A stretch of 64,000 nucleotides of DNA from Simmondsia chinensis (GCA_018398585.1 JAGTTD010000008.1:28139208-28203207); one strand, 5' to 3'. Positions 34,804 to 47,629 are shown, numbered from the stretch's first letter. The notes: generated by a model from the sequence alone, not told the origin. A program made the numbers and translations.

Positions 34804-37798
34804 CGCATTAAATGAGGAGAGAGAAAGGGGACGGGTTGGGGGGGTGAATGGGAGGGCCTTTTTGAAGGGAAATCGTACAGATTACTTTACTGAAAATGTA
34901 TATTTTTTTTCTAAATACACATCTCAAAAATACACAAATACACGCAGATTTTACACAAATATAACCCATCATACACCGTGTATGAAGTGCATCATACACC
35001 AATAAAACTTGAAATACACGTATATAAGCAGATTTCAGACCACTGTACCCCTAAATAGATGAAAAAACCTGCAAAAGTTGATTTTATGCCAATAAAACCT
35101 ATCATACATTGTGTATGACAAGTTCTTTACCGCTAATTACTTCAAGTATACCTAAATAAGGTCACTTTACACCATTATAACGCATCAGACCTAGTGTATG
35201 ATTCGATTTCAGACCACTGTACCCCTAATTACTTGAAAAAAAAAAAGCAAAAGTTGATTTTATACCATTATAACCTATCATACATTGTGTATGATAAGTC
35301 ATTTACCACTAATTGTTTTAACTACACCTGAATAAGTTCATTTTACACCATTAAAACTCATCATACCCAGTGTATGATTCTATTTCAGGCCACTATACCC
35401 CTAATTACTTGAAAAAACTAGTAAAAGTTGATTTTATGCCATTTAAACCTATCATACATTGTGTATGACAAGTCATTTACCACTAATTGCTTGGAATACA
35501 CCTGAATAAGTTCATTTTACGCCATTAAAACGCATCATACCCTGTGTATGATTCGATTTCAGACCACTGCAACAGTAACATAAAAAAAACTGCAAAAGTT
35601 GATTTCATGCCATTAAAACCTATAATAATTTGTGTATGATAGGTCATTTACCACTAATTACTTGAAACATACCCGAAAAGGTTCATATTAAACCATTTTA
35701 ATGCATCATACCCATTGTATGATTCGATTTCAGCCCACTGTAACAGTAATCACTTGAAAAAAACAGCAAAAGTTGATTTTATTCCATTATAACTTATCAT
35801 ACATTGTGTATGATAAATCATTTACCACTAATTAGTTGAAATATACCTGAAAAAGTTCATTATAACCATTTTAAGGGATCATACACAGTGTAGGACCTGA
35901 TTTTAGACCACTGTAAGACTAAATACATAAAAAAAACTGCAAAAGTTGATTTTAAGCCATTAAAACCTATAATAATTTGTGTATAATAAGTCATTTACCA
36001 CTAATTACTTGAAACATACATGAAAAGGTTCATATTAAACCATTTTAACGCATCATACCCATTTTATGATTCGATTTCAGCTCACTGTAACAGTAATTAC
36101 TTAAAAAAATCAGTAAAAATTGATTTTATGCCATTTAAACCTATCATACATTGTGTATGACAAGTCATTTACCACTAATTGCTTGGAATACACCTAAATA
36201 AGTTCATTTTACACCATTAAAATGCATCATACCCATGGTATGATTCGATTTCAGACCACTGCAATAGTAAGTACATAAAAAAAACTGCAAAAGTTGATTT
36301 CATGCCATTAAAACCTATAATAATTTGTGTATGATAAGTCATTTACCACTAATTACTTGAAACATACATGAAAAGGTTCATTTTAAACCATTTCAACGCA
36401 TCATACCCATTGTATGATCCGATTTCAGCCCACTGTAACAGTAATTACTTGAAAAAACAAGCAAAAGTTGATTTTATACCATTAAAACCTATCATACATT
36501 GTGTATGACAAGTCGTTTACAACTGATTGCTTGGAATACACCTGAATAAGTTTATTTTACACCATTAAAACGCATCATAGCCAGTGCATGATTCGATTTC
36601 AGACCACTGTACCCCTAATTACTTGAAAAAAACAGCAAAAGTTGATTTAATGCCATTATAACCTATCATACTTTGTGTATGATAAGTCATTTACCACTAA
36701 TTGCTTGAACTACACCTGAATAAGTTCATTTTACACCATTAAAACACATCATACCCAGGGTATGATTTAATTTCAGACCACTATACCCCTAATTACTTGA
36801 AAAAAAATAGCCAAAGCTGATTTTTTGCCATTATAACCTATCATACATTGTGTATGATAAGTCATTTACCACTAATTGCTTGAAATACACCTGAATAAGT
36901 TTATTTTACACCATTAAAACACATCATATCCAGTGTATGATTCGATTTCAGACCACTGCAACAGTAATGACATAAAAAAATTTGCAAAAGGTTATTTCAT
37001 GCCATTAAAACCTATAATAATTTGTGTATGATAGGTCATTTACCACTAATTACTTGAAACATAACTGAAAAGGTTCATATTAAACCATTTTAACTCATCA
37101 TACCCATTGTATGATTCAATTTCAGCCCACTGTAACAGTAATTACTTGAAAAAACCAGTAAAAGTTAATTTTATGCCGTTAAAACCTATCATACATTGTG
37201 TATGACAAGTTATTTGCCACTAATTACTTGAAGTATACCTGAATAAGGTCATTTTACACTATTAAAACGCATCATACCCAGTGTATGATTCGATTTCAGA
37301 CCACTGTACCCCTAATTACTTAAAAAAATCAGCAAAAGTTGATTTTATGCCATTATAACCTATCATACATTGTGTATGATAAGTCATTTACCACTAATTT
37401 CTTGAGATGCACCTGAATAAGTACACTTTACAGCATTATAATGCATCATACACAGTGTGTGATTTTATTTCAGACACCACTAATTACTTGAAACACATCT
37501 AAACAGGGTCTGGGAGGGAAGAAGAAAAAAGGGCAAATTTGGAAATAATATTTTTTTTTTTGACGAAAAAATTTGAAAGGAAAAAAAAAATGAAGAAAAG
37601 GAAGAGTGAAAAAGTCAAAAAGTGTCATTTTGCCTGTCTTGCATTAAATGAGGAAAGAGAAAGGGAGAGAGAGAGAGAGGACGGAGGGGGGGGGGGGTGA
37701 GGTGGGAGGGCATTTTTGTCCAAAAAAGTCTATTTATGGTTAATGAGGTCTAAAAAAGAATCAGGTTGGGGTTTGGGGTCCAAACCGTACGATTTCCC
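34804..37798 (-). repeat. Right terminal inverted repeat of MULE
   Basis: Inverted counterpart of 19330-22329. Inner end at 34867-34879 has GGGAAATCGTACA, outer end 37785-37798 has CCGTACGATTTCCC. The tandem array spans about 34950-37500. The outer 290 bp (37500-37798) match the left outer segment closely, including a long A run and the GCATTAAATGAGG motif. A G tract of about 12 lies near 37687-37698. Confidence 0.9.
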
Positions 37799-38060
37799 CA
37801 GGAATTACAAGGCTGAGCTTGGGCTTCCTGGGCCTGTATATCAAGCCCAATTAGAGGAACATAAATGATGACATGCTTTTTATTTTTCATTTTGTTTGAA
37901 TTAGTTTCTCATTTATGTTTTAACTTTTCTCTAAATATTCTGTCGTTTGATTGTCAATATTTTGTACAAGCTGAAAAAAAAATCATTTAGTTTTTTATGT
38001 TTTACTTTTTCTCTAAATAGTCCACCGTTTGGCTGTCAATATTTTGTACAAGCTGAAAAA
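37799..38060 (+). other. Displaced MYB C-terminus and probable 3' UTR
   Basis: After the element comes GAATTA, then CAAGGCTGA: in the frame broken at 19329 this reads E-L-Q-G-stop (stop 37814-37816), the likely original end of the MYB protein. A direct duplication follows: about 37912-37978 and 37993-38057 both contain CTCTAAATA, CGTTTG.TTGTCAATATTTT and GTACAAGCTGAAAAAAA. No other coding sequence. Confidence 0.65.
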
Positions 38061-39790
38061 AATAGAGATTTATTTTATTATAAAATAAAATATGAATTTA
38101 GATAGCTACATTGAACTCATACCATTTGGATTAAAGTACTTGGCTGATATTCAATTAAAGTACTTAATGTTGTGTACTCAATAAGCCTTAACAAGTTTGA
38201 TTCCTAATTGACCCTTTATGGAGGTTTCAAATCTTTGCGCATGCATGGTCGAAAAGAATTTAATATACTCGATGGTCGATTAAACTGGGCCCATTTGCCT
38301 AATAATACGAAGTTAGGCTTGATTGTCCCGAGCTTGCTATTGAATTGTAACTCGTTATGAAGTTGAATTTCTCAAGCTATTATTAATTAATCAAAAATCT
38401 ATTTTCAAACTCTTATTGAGCCATCAATGCGTTCTTACTTATTAGTGAGCTATTCTAACTATTCAGAAACCCCAGCGTGTCTTGACTAATACCGACAATG
38501 AATTGGTAAGAAGTATAGATAAACTCAAGATCTGTATTTTAGAATCTTACTATTGTAAAATTCCACATTTGCTGATCAATCCCGATTCAAAGTAGAATCT
38601 ACAGATCCGTTGAGCTTAAATGAAACCTAACAAATATGGTCATTGTACGATTTTATTATTCCATCGATGTTTTCTTTATCTTACCAAGGCATATAAATAA
38701 AAAGTAAACAAGTGAAAATTCAAGCATATATTGCGAATGAAATATCTTTCTTTCCTTGGAGTAAAAAAGGAAGTTAATTTAAAATATTTATATACTCTCA
38801 CAACAGCTAAAACAAACTTAGTTCAAGTTATAACATTAAATTTAGCTAATGTAAAGCTTGATTAATAACATATAGTCTTGAAAACTCTCTCAATCATTTG
38901 AGTATAGAATGATACATATGTCACATGACAGTGTGCGATTATATATGGTAACATTTCTTGTATATCACATCTGGCCATTTGATAATGTCTTATATAATAA
39001 TTTTGTAAGCTATATAGCTGATTTTAATGCCAAAATAATTGTACTACACATTTACTAGAATATTACTATATTTGATGCAATCGTATGATTTTGATTCTAA
39101 AAGCCACTAACAATCTAGATAAAATCCAGATTCTAACAAACTTATTAGGAGATCAATGTTGAAGTTGGCTCTATTATCTACTGTTAGTGGCATTGATCAT
39201 CTCATTTGACCATAAGTATTCTAATATATCCTTTCTAAGCATAGGAATTTTATCATTTATGTATCATGATATTTGAGAATTTATCATTAATCTAAATTTT
39301 CGATACATAAATGAAACATACTGATATTTAAAATTTTCATTAATCAGATACTCTAAAATTTCAAAATTTCAACTATTGGGTAAATTTTCAAAAACGTGTA
39401 GATTTTTATTATAAATTACTAATGTATAATATAATTATAATAATATATAGGTGTTATGTATCATATTTTATTTTTGTTATAAAATGCTAACACAACGCAT
39501 TACTTCACGAACATATAAAATTTTCTGTCATAATTAAGTACACTTTTTTTTCATAATACGTTAGATATTAGTTGATAACATTGTTATAATTTATATATAT
39601 TGTTATAATCATGTAACATGTCAATATTTTATAGTGGAAATTGGTAGGATTTTTTTAAAAAAAAAAATTCACCAAGTTCCGGCATAGGGTACCGAAGTGA
39701 TAAAATTTTGAAAGTTCAAGATACTTATTGCACATATTGAAAGATTGGGAAACGTAAAGGTGGCAATTGATGTTTGAATCGGCGTCCTAA
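38061..39790. other. Intergenic AT-rich sequence
   Basis: No gene recognised. 38130-38600 has degenerate TCGAGCTTG-type sequence that may be old LTR material. 39240-39760 is a copy of the dispersed AT-rich repeat with GGTACCGAAGTGATAAAATTTT at about 39695. Confidence 0.4.
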
Positions 39791-41345
39791 AAAGCCCAAT
39801 TAATTACTTTGAAATATTAATTAAATAAAATTATTTTTATTCATTTAATGTATTATTGTGTTTTACAAGTCAAATATACGTGTGATTGTTTTCTAAAATA
39901 TGCCGTGAAATGGATGTAGTCCAATATGACATGTCACGTTTGGTTTAAGTGGGGTTTACAGCTCGAACTCGAGGGAGTTGGGATGATGCCATTTTGAGCA
40001 AAGCGTCACACGTTTTTCACGTGAGGCTCTCCTCGGGGGAGTTAAGGCCTTTAGGTGCTATGGTAACGACATCTCGTGCCCAGCTGTTTGTGGAGTTTAA
40101 AACCCTAACAAGGGAATCAGCCACTTGAGGCTCGAAATGGTAGAGGGGATAAAAGGAGCTCGAGTTAAAGGGACTTCCTAAAAGGTTGCAAGATAGGTGG
40201 TTTCCAAGCTCGAAGAAGTTACTTGGAGAGCAATTTCAGATATGTGAGCCTCAAACCTATCCAACAGAATGAGGGGCCTCTAGAAGGACTCAAGCTGAAA
40301 AAGCAGATGTGGGCTTTAAGAAAGACGCTCGAGCTCACCAATTTAGGGCACGATCACTGCCCATTCATGCGCAAAAGGAGCTTTGAGGCCAACATGGGAA
40401 GAAAATGCCGTGGAATTAGAGAGCATCAGTTATTTCCTTTTTCTATAGATAAGAGACACCATTGCACTTGTAAAGTTCTAACACCATTCATACAAACTTC
40501 TTCAAGTTCTTAACTATAAACTTATGCTTTTACCCAAGATTAGTGTAACTTAGCTTAGCTTAGATCTTGTTGTACTTAGTAATATAGTTCTTTGGGCTTT
40601 AGATACGAACTCTTTATTTCAATCTGTTTCCAAATTTGACAAGTTAAGAACTGAGGCTTTAGTTTAAGGCTTTGACGGCCAAGAATGGGCATTGATTAAG
40701 TTAGTCTTAACACTATTGTCACTGCTTAATACGTCAAGTGAATTTAGGTTTGCACCATTGTTCAGAGCATTAACGGCAAAGACTTGACCTTGATTGCATT
40801 GGTTCTCATCCAGTGACCCAAATATGATTTGCTCCACCTTAATCTTGTCAGACTCTAACTCATTCGAGTTATTATAAGTCAAGGGTGCCAGGCCTAAAAA
40901 TCTTAGTAACGCGGGCTTATAAGTGGACTACTGAGCTCTTGAGTTTGTCTCTACCCTATTTCCTAACTTTCAAGTGTACGAGGAAAGGTGTTTGTGGGCC
41001 TTGCTCCGTCACTGTATCTACCACTTGAGTTAGGTCCATATCTCTTTCATTTTATGTTATCTTATATCGAATAATTTCCAAAAATAAAAAATAAAAGTCT
41101 CTTTAATTGGAGTATATGAAGAATCCACGTGTTTATTAAATGAAGAATGATACACCAAGAGCATCATCCCTTTTCTCTTGAAAGGTGAGTGGTTGAGGTC
41201 AAAGATGTGCGGTCCAAAAATTTAGACTCACTTCCTAGTCGCGATGAGTCCCTTTTACATATTTGTTTGAATTTGAATTTATGGCGGCCACATTCATACG
41301 CGTAATAGACAAACAAAGCAAACACACGTTTTGGCAACCACAATG
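39791..41345 (+). repeat. Putative 5' LTR and leader of degenerate gypsy element
   Basis: Non-coding, precedes the gag-like region. At 41330 TTTTGGCAACCACAATGGGAGG resembles the TTTTGGCGACTCC-CTGGGGA primer-site region of Tat-type plant gypsy elements. No matching 3' LTR could be aligned within the window, so LTR ends are not fixed. Confidence 0.4.
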
Positions 41346-41382
41346 GGAGGCTTAACATAAGACTTAATTGTCTTTAATCCCA

Positions 41383-44300
41383 TCATGGATTATCAAAATA
41401 TAATCTCTGACCATTCACCAATGGTCAGGTCAAATAGATCTAGTGCTCTTGAACCTGAGGAACTCGAAGACCTAGCCTTAATTGGGTCCCCACTTGAGCA
41501 CCCTCTAGAACAAAGTCCTGTATCACAAGGAGACGAGATCAGTTAAAATCGCAGCAATGAGAGCAGAGATGATGAAGACATTCCAAAAGACGACCAAATT
41601 GGGCTTGATGGCTATTCTTGTAAGAGTTTTATGGCCATGCTCAAGCATCGTATAGAACTCGTTGATCAGAGGATTGAACAAGCCATGAAAGAGGTCTATG
41701 AAAAACAACATGCTGAAACAGAATGCACTCTAGCGACCCAGCGCGAAAACTCTGCTGCAATTAGATCTATAATCAATGATGTTGGGACCTAAAGGCTTTA
41801 TAGAAAAAATGACAATCTTAGTTGAGATGAAGCCAATCCTGTCTTTAACTGCTACCCTTATAGCTAAGGATGTGGCGAGACAGAGAGTAGTTGAAGCCAT
41901 GTTTATGTTACTCAGGCAAGCTAAGACTCATAATGGCCTAGTCCAAGCAGATGGAGAGGATATAAGGCAACCTAAACCAGCTCCTCCCCGTTCGGCTCCA
42001 ACTGGGTATCCTTGTGATGTTCCTTCAAGCTCACAACTGCGCTCATATTGACAACACAATCCCTAAGAGAGCTGGAAACCCAAAGGTGGCCAACCTAGGT
42101 GTTGCTTACCTGGGGATTGGCCATAGAGTTGAAAATGCTTCCCTTGGGGTTGCAAGACCTTTGAACCAGGGATTTTCTTTAACTTCAAGGGATCACAACA
42201 CTAATGTACAAGTATCGCCTGTCCTTGAGACAGGGAGGCGTAGTTATTGATACCTTCCTCATGCTGGAGAGGTTTCCTCAAGGCCTACCCGAGGCCTTAG
42301 AATAGATGCACTGGGACAAGTACCTAATTTTGGGGGCCAGACCCTTCCTCTTAGACCTCTTGTAACTTATGAGACTGGGGGGAAAGTTAACTATCCACAT
42401 TCTTAAGATCAAAAGTTGGGAATGGATCAAGCAAAGATGCCCCAGCTGCCAGTCAATGTGGGTATGCCCCTAGGCATGCCACATAACCAAGGATCTATTG
42501 GACGTGCTTCAAGGTCAATCAAATGAATGGCCAGAATGATTAAGGGGGTTACTACCCCATGTATCTGGGGGCAAAACTTGTTCCCATACCCAATTGTAAT
42601 GGGCGCTCAAGGGTATCCTGTTGATCCCCGGCAAGATCCTCAGCTACTCGGAGGCAATGGCAGGCGCATAACGACGTGCCAAACCTACCCCTCTAGGACC
42701 AACTGGCCTCCCTGATTAGGCAGATCTATGTGCCCCTTAGGAGGGTTAGTAGACCTTGTATAGTAAACCATACCCTGACTATAATGACAAGGATTGCCCT
42801 TTTCCTCGAAGATACAAAATCCCGGAGTTTACCCTTTTCTCAGGTCAAGGAAGTGTGTCTGCTCTTGAGCATTTGACAAGGTCTAACAACCAATGTAGGA
42901 AAGCGGCTGATAACCCATATGTAAAACTTAGGTTTTTCTCTAGTTCTCAAATAGGGACTGCCTTTCAGTGGTACATTAGCTTACCACTTATTTCAATCTA
43001 CTGTTAGGATTGCATGGCTAGAAAATTCCAGGCCAAGTTCCTAAGGATAGAACTAGAAATTTTTATGTCTAACTTGGCTCGAATGAGACAAAATCCAGGT
43101 GAATCCGTGGAGCATTATATCAACCGACTCAAGAGAGCCAGGTTGAAATGCACGGTAGCTCTTCCTAAAGTTGAATATGCCAAGCTAGCCTTAAATGGCT
43201 TGGATATTGAATTTAGGAAGAAATTTGAAAGTTCAAACTTCACAACTCTCATACAGCTTCCAGAATGTACCACTAGGTATGAGGCTATTTGAAGAAAAAA
43301 AAGCCTCAAGAAGAATAGCGTACATGGGACTTACATACTTGATTTGATTGACTAGGATGAAGATCCTCTATACAAAATTGACATTGCTAAATACGTCAAG
43401 AGACCTCCTATGGTGTGTAATCCTTTGGTTAAGAAGGATATCAAAGCAGCAAGTCTTATCAATTCCAAGACTTAAGCAAATACTCATTTGACTTCTCAAG
43501 AGCCAATGTTATATTTAATTGGCTTGAGGAAACCCAAGATTGGGGGGGGAACATAGAAAACCTGACCCTAATACACTAAAAGGGAAGGTATACTGTAAAT
43601 GACATGATTCGTTGACTCACTCAATAAAGAATTGCGAGAACTTTAGAAACGTGGTCTAAAATACCATTGAAGCGAGGGAGTTAATCTTCCCTAGAGAAGT
43701 ACATGTCAGTGTCTATAAAGACCCTTTTTCTAGTATTCTTTAAGTTAATCTTATTGATACCTTTGCTAATAATGATCAATGTATTGTCCAAACTAATCCT
43801 TATCCCCTTTTGAGGAGGACTAATGTTTCACAGGTTGGTGCTCGAGAGAATATTAAGGTTCCCAACATCAGAGCTTGCATTGGATGATGGAATATGCCAT
43901 TGGCACATCACTTAGCTTCATCCCACCTACAAGTGTTCGGTCTTCAAGAACTTACTGATTAAACTTCGCAGGAAGTCAACCATTACACTATCAGTGGCTG
44001 AAAAGTTAGCTATGGAAATCAGTAGGGTTCATGGGCGCATCTTAGGCCTTACAAACAGAGAAAGGATATCTCGTGATTTGGAGAAGTCATAAAATTACAC
44101 CATTGTTGTAGAAAAATACTACATGTAATGAGGAAACTTAGGCTACTTCCTCAGTATATTTCCCAAGCTTATCGTCTCTTGGAATTGAAGATGCCATTGG
44201 AGAAGTCCTGCGTGTATGAGCCAACCGAAGATTCCCCTTTGAAGGCTCAGATAATCATAAGGACTGGGTACCTAAAGAGGAATCTAAAATACCACTTGAT

Positions 44301-47258
44301 CGATGCGGACACCTGTTAGGGACCACGTCAGTTAGGGCAACAATCTTCAGGGGTCCATTTTGGTAATGTTTGGAGAAGGAACCGCCTTGAGCAAGAAAGT
44401 GTTGGTCCCTCCAACCTTACATGAACCTAGAAAAGGAGGCAGCTTCAAAAGAAAGCGGCACAACAAAGAGCCCTACTTGACACTTGCTTGACTAGGCTCT
44501 TTGAGGAAGAGAACAGAATCCACAAGGACAGGTGTACTGGGTTCATGGATCTCGAGGATCCAAAAACTGAATCAAGATCTTTAACCACCACTGGTAAATG
44601 TGAGCCAAATAAGAAGCTCGAGAGATGGGCTAGTTTCTCGTCTTTTTAGGGTAAAGAATTTTGGTGGGATCAACTTGCTTAGAATTCATTGGCTTGAAGA
44701 ATGTTTGATGATGAGGAGGAGTATAGTCCCCCTCTGCATCAATTTAGTGGAACCTGTGGACTATGTTAAGCCTACACGGTATAACAAAGAAAACGATTTC
44801 CATGAAGAAGCCTTCCCAGAAACAATGGAGGAGTCTCTGTCCCCAGAAGATCAGGACATGCTAATTAATGGTAGTCCTAAAGGAGAAGCAAGACAAGAGG
44901 TCCCGATACGGTTTGGGTCACTCATGGAGTAAGTTGATGTGAGAACTGCCTTGCTTCTTCCCTTAGAGTTCATGGCAATTGACACACAGGAGGGCCTCAA
45001 AGGGGATGTAATAGCATCAAACAAGGACCCCAAGTAGAACTTGTAGCTGAAATTGTAGCTATTGAAGGTAATCGTGATCCTTTGCCTTTTAAAGTTAAAA
45101 CCCGAATGTCCAAGTCAACTTATAACACTCCTCACATAATAAAGATGGCGTTTGATGGGCCTAATATACCCAATAGACACATCAAGCCTTTATATACCAA
45201 AGCCAAATTTGATGGCATCTTATTGAATAGAGTCTGGGTGGACAATGGCGCAGCCATCAATGGCTTTCCCTCATATATGTTGGAGGTCATTGGTAAATCT
45301 TGAGATGACTTGATAACTTCATAAGTGGCGATCTGTGGCTTTTTAGGGGCCACCACTAAGTCTGAATGGGTCACTCTAATTGAGTTAACTATTGGCGATT
45401 TGAGCAAGCTGACAGCTTTCTTTATAGTGGATACTACATCAAGCTATAAGGCTTTGCTTGGTAGAGATTGGCTATATGCCAATTACTATATCCTTCTTCA
45501 CTTTACTAGTTGTTAATCTTTTGGAACCATAACAAGTATGAGGTTATTATGACAGATAAAAAGCCATTCATATATCCCCAACTATGTTGAGGCAAAATTC
45601 TACAAAGATGGTGTGGGACCACTAGATGTGAAAAGGACCACTCCTTAAACCGCCCAACATCATGAAATGATAGCTATCCATGATAACCCGCTTATTGAAG
45701 CTAAAGGCTGATCAAGTTGATATGGAGTTAAAGGACTTTGACTTCTAGGGATGTATGATATCCCTTTTTGATGAAGGGGACCTTCAAGGCACACCAGAAG
45801 CCTTATGTAGGGGAGCTATGACTTCCCAATAAAGAGCCAATGGGCTACCTCCTCAGCCATTGCAAAGCTAGTGGCTTGATATGCTAAGGATCAGCTGTGG
45901 GCTGAGCAACCATTTGTTTCTGAAAATGGCCTCAAACTCCAGGTGATATAGGAAAAAGAGCTGGAGTTATCTGACTAAGGGGCAGCACCAACTAAGATGG
46001 AGGATTTAAGAGCTGAAGTTCAAGACTCCCTCCTTGAGGTTAACTTGGGCTCTGTAGAGGATCCAAGACCTATATATTTAAGTGCTCTGCTTTCTGAAGA
46101 GTAGAGGAAGTAGTATTTGACCTTGCTTCTTGAGTTCAAGGACTAATTTGCTTGGGACTATCATAAGATGCCTGGCCTAAACAGAGAAGTGGTTGTGCAT
46201 AATCTTCCCATCAAGCTAGGCTTAAGGCCCATAATTCAAGCCTAGAGAGGAATGTACCAAGAGTTGATAGATTTAGTGAAAGAGGAGATAGAGAGACTCT
46301 TGAAGGCCAAACTCATCAGGACTGCTAGGTATTTTGGAACAACAAAATTAGAGTATATATTGATTTCAGAGATCTAAATGTGGCCACCTCAAAGGATAAA
46401 TAGACTATGCCTGTAGCAGATGTCCTCATTGATGCAGCCTCAAGGCATGAGGTCTTATCGTTTATGGATGGTTACTATAGATACTACCAAGTTATGACTG
46501 CTTCAGAGGATACCCACAAGACAACATTTAGATGCCCTGGGTCAATAGGGACCTTTGAGTGAGTGACTATGCCATTTGGTTTAAAGAATGTTGGTGCCAC
46601 CTACCAAAGAGCCATGAACATGATCTTTTATGTTCTCATTGGAAAGACCATGAAAGTCTATATAGATGACATCATAGTCAAATCAAAGTCCTAAGTCAAG
46701 CCTTTGGAGGACTTGAGAGGAGCGTTCCTTCAAATGACGAGCCACAACCTCAAAATGAACCCATTAAAATGTGCCTTTGGTGTAGACACTGGGAAATTTC
46801 TTGATTTCTTAGCACATCAGAGGGGGGTTGAGGTTGATATAAACAAAGCCAAGGCCATTCAAGAGGCCACACCACCTTCAAATAAAAAGGGGCTTCAATG
46901 TTTCTAGGGGTAGATTAACTTGCTAAGACATTTCATTTCAAATGCCATGAGGAAAACCAAAGTCTTCTCTCCAATGCTGAGACTAGAGTCTGAGAAGTAC
47001 TTCAAGTGAGAGAAGCCAAACCAAGTAGCTTCGAGGCCATGAAGGAATACTTAATCAGACAACCATTTTTGATTTATGTATCTACAGATGAATCAATTGG
47101 TTGTTTGCTTATACAAGAAAAGGAGTAAAGGTTTGAACAGGCTATGTTCTATCTAAGTCGTTGTTTAGACGAAGGTGAAATAAAATAGTCCTCCATTGAA
47201 AAATTGTGTCTATCTCTGTTATGTGCATCTTTAGAGCTAACTTGCTTTCTAAGTTTAG
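41383..47258 (+). pseudogene. Degenerate Ty3/gypsy gag-pol
   Basis: Recognisable in order: Gag capsid region 42750-43300 (PRRYKIPEFTLFSGQGSVSA, a GTAFQWYISLP block, then NPGESVEHYINRLKRARLKC and YAKLALNGLDIEFRKKFES); protease-like region 45120-45516 with WVDNGAAIN, in which the usual DTG/DSG is DNG, and ALLGRDWLYAN; reverse transcriptase 46250-46930 with a TFRCPGSIGTFE segment, [17 protein letters not shown] and the catalytic [10 protein letters not shown] near 46655-46685; then SPMLRLESEKYF and an RNase H start to about 47250. Dozens of stops. Gag and protease resemble Tat-lineage elements (inference). The 3' part of pol is missing where the 5S-SINE lies. Confidence 0.82.
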
Positions 47259-47560
47259 ATGAAACCTTGGTCTTTTTATTCTTTTATTACTTTTACAACA
47301 GCAACAAAGACAACAACTACATACCCAGTACCTTCAGGGCTCCCGCATAAGCGGGCCCTGGCAGAGTTGGATGTATGCAGCTTTATCCCTTCAGGGTGTA
47401 ACCTTGCAGAGATGCTGCTTCCAAGGACCCTAACCTTATAGGGTTGGCAACATGAGGACTTCTCAGGAGATCATCCATCCTTGTACTACTCTTGCCCCAA
47501 CATGCTTAACTTCAGAGTTCTAATGAGATCTGGTTACATTAGTGCCTAGTAAATGAACCC
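47259..47560 (-). mobile_element. 5S rRNA-headed SINE, copy 3, minus strand
   Basis: On the minus strand the head reads AGAACTCTGAAGTTAAGCAT, AGGATGGATGATC and GAAGTCCTCATGTTGCCAA; the tail reads AAGCTGCATACATCC, GCTTATGCGGGAGCCC and TACTGGGTATGTAGTTGTTG, followed by a TTG-rich end. It retains a TTG-type tail like Au-type SINEs. The target duplication is not certain (AGATGAAACC near 47257 against AAATGAACCC near 47550). It lies just after the RNase H part of the gypsy remnant. Confidence 0.82.
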
Positions 47561-47625
47561 CCAACTTTAAAGGATTGGCAACATGATGACTTTCCAGGAG
47601 GTCACCATCTTGTATTACTTTTAAT
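47561..47625 (-). repeat. Partial second 5S-like segment
   Basis: GGATTGGCAACATGATGACT, then TCCAGGAGGTCACC and CTTGTATTACTTTT, align with 47440-47500 of the SINE next to it. A tandem partial copy of the 5S head, giving a dimer-like arrangement. Confidence 0.7.
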
Positions 47626-47629
47626 TTGG

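Larger units (their letters stand above)
19330..37798. mobile_element. 18.5-kb Mutator-like element with 3-kb terminal inverted repeats
   Basis: Outer ends are inverted copies: GGGAAATCGTACGGTTTGG at the left and CCAAACCGTACGATTTCCC at the right. Homology between ends runs about 3 kb (19330-22329 against 37798-34804). Inside are two convergent genes: a DUF1985/Ulp1-type protease gene on plus (23191-27235) and a MuDR-type transposase on minus (33027-30315). Combination with an Ulp1-type gene is known from plant MULEs of the KAONASHI kind. Long tandem arrays of palindrome-centred units fill the ends, introns and spacers. Both genes carry lesions, so it is probably not autonomous now. It sits within the last codons of the MYB gene. 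Confidence 0.92.

Noticed and set aside
41383..47258. Independent host genes at the many short frames (for example 44600-44932)
   Set aside because: They lie in order within a decayed gypsy gag-pol; none shows a complete unrelated domain.
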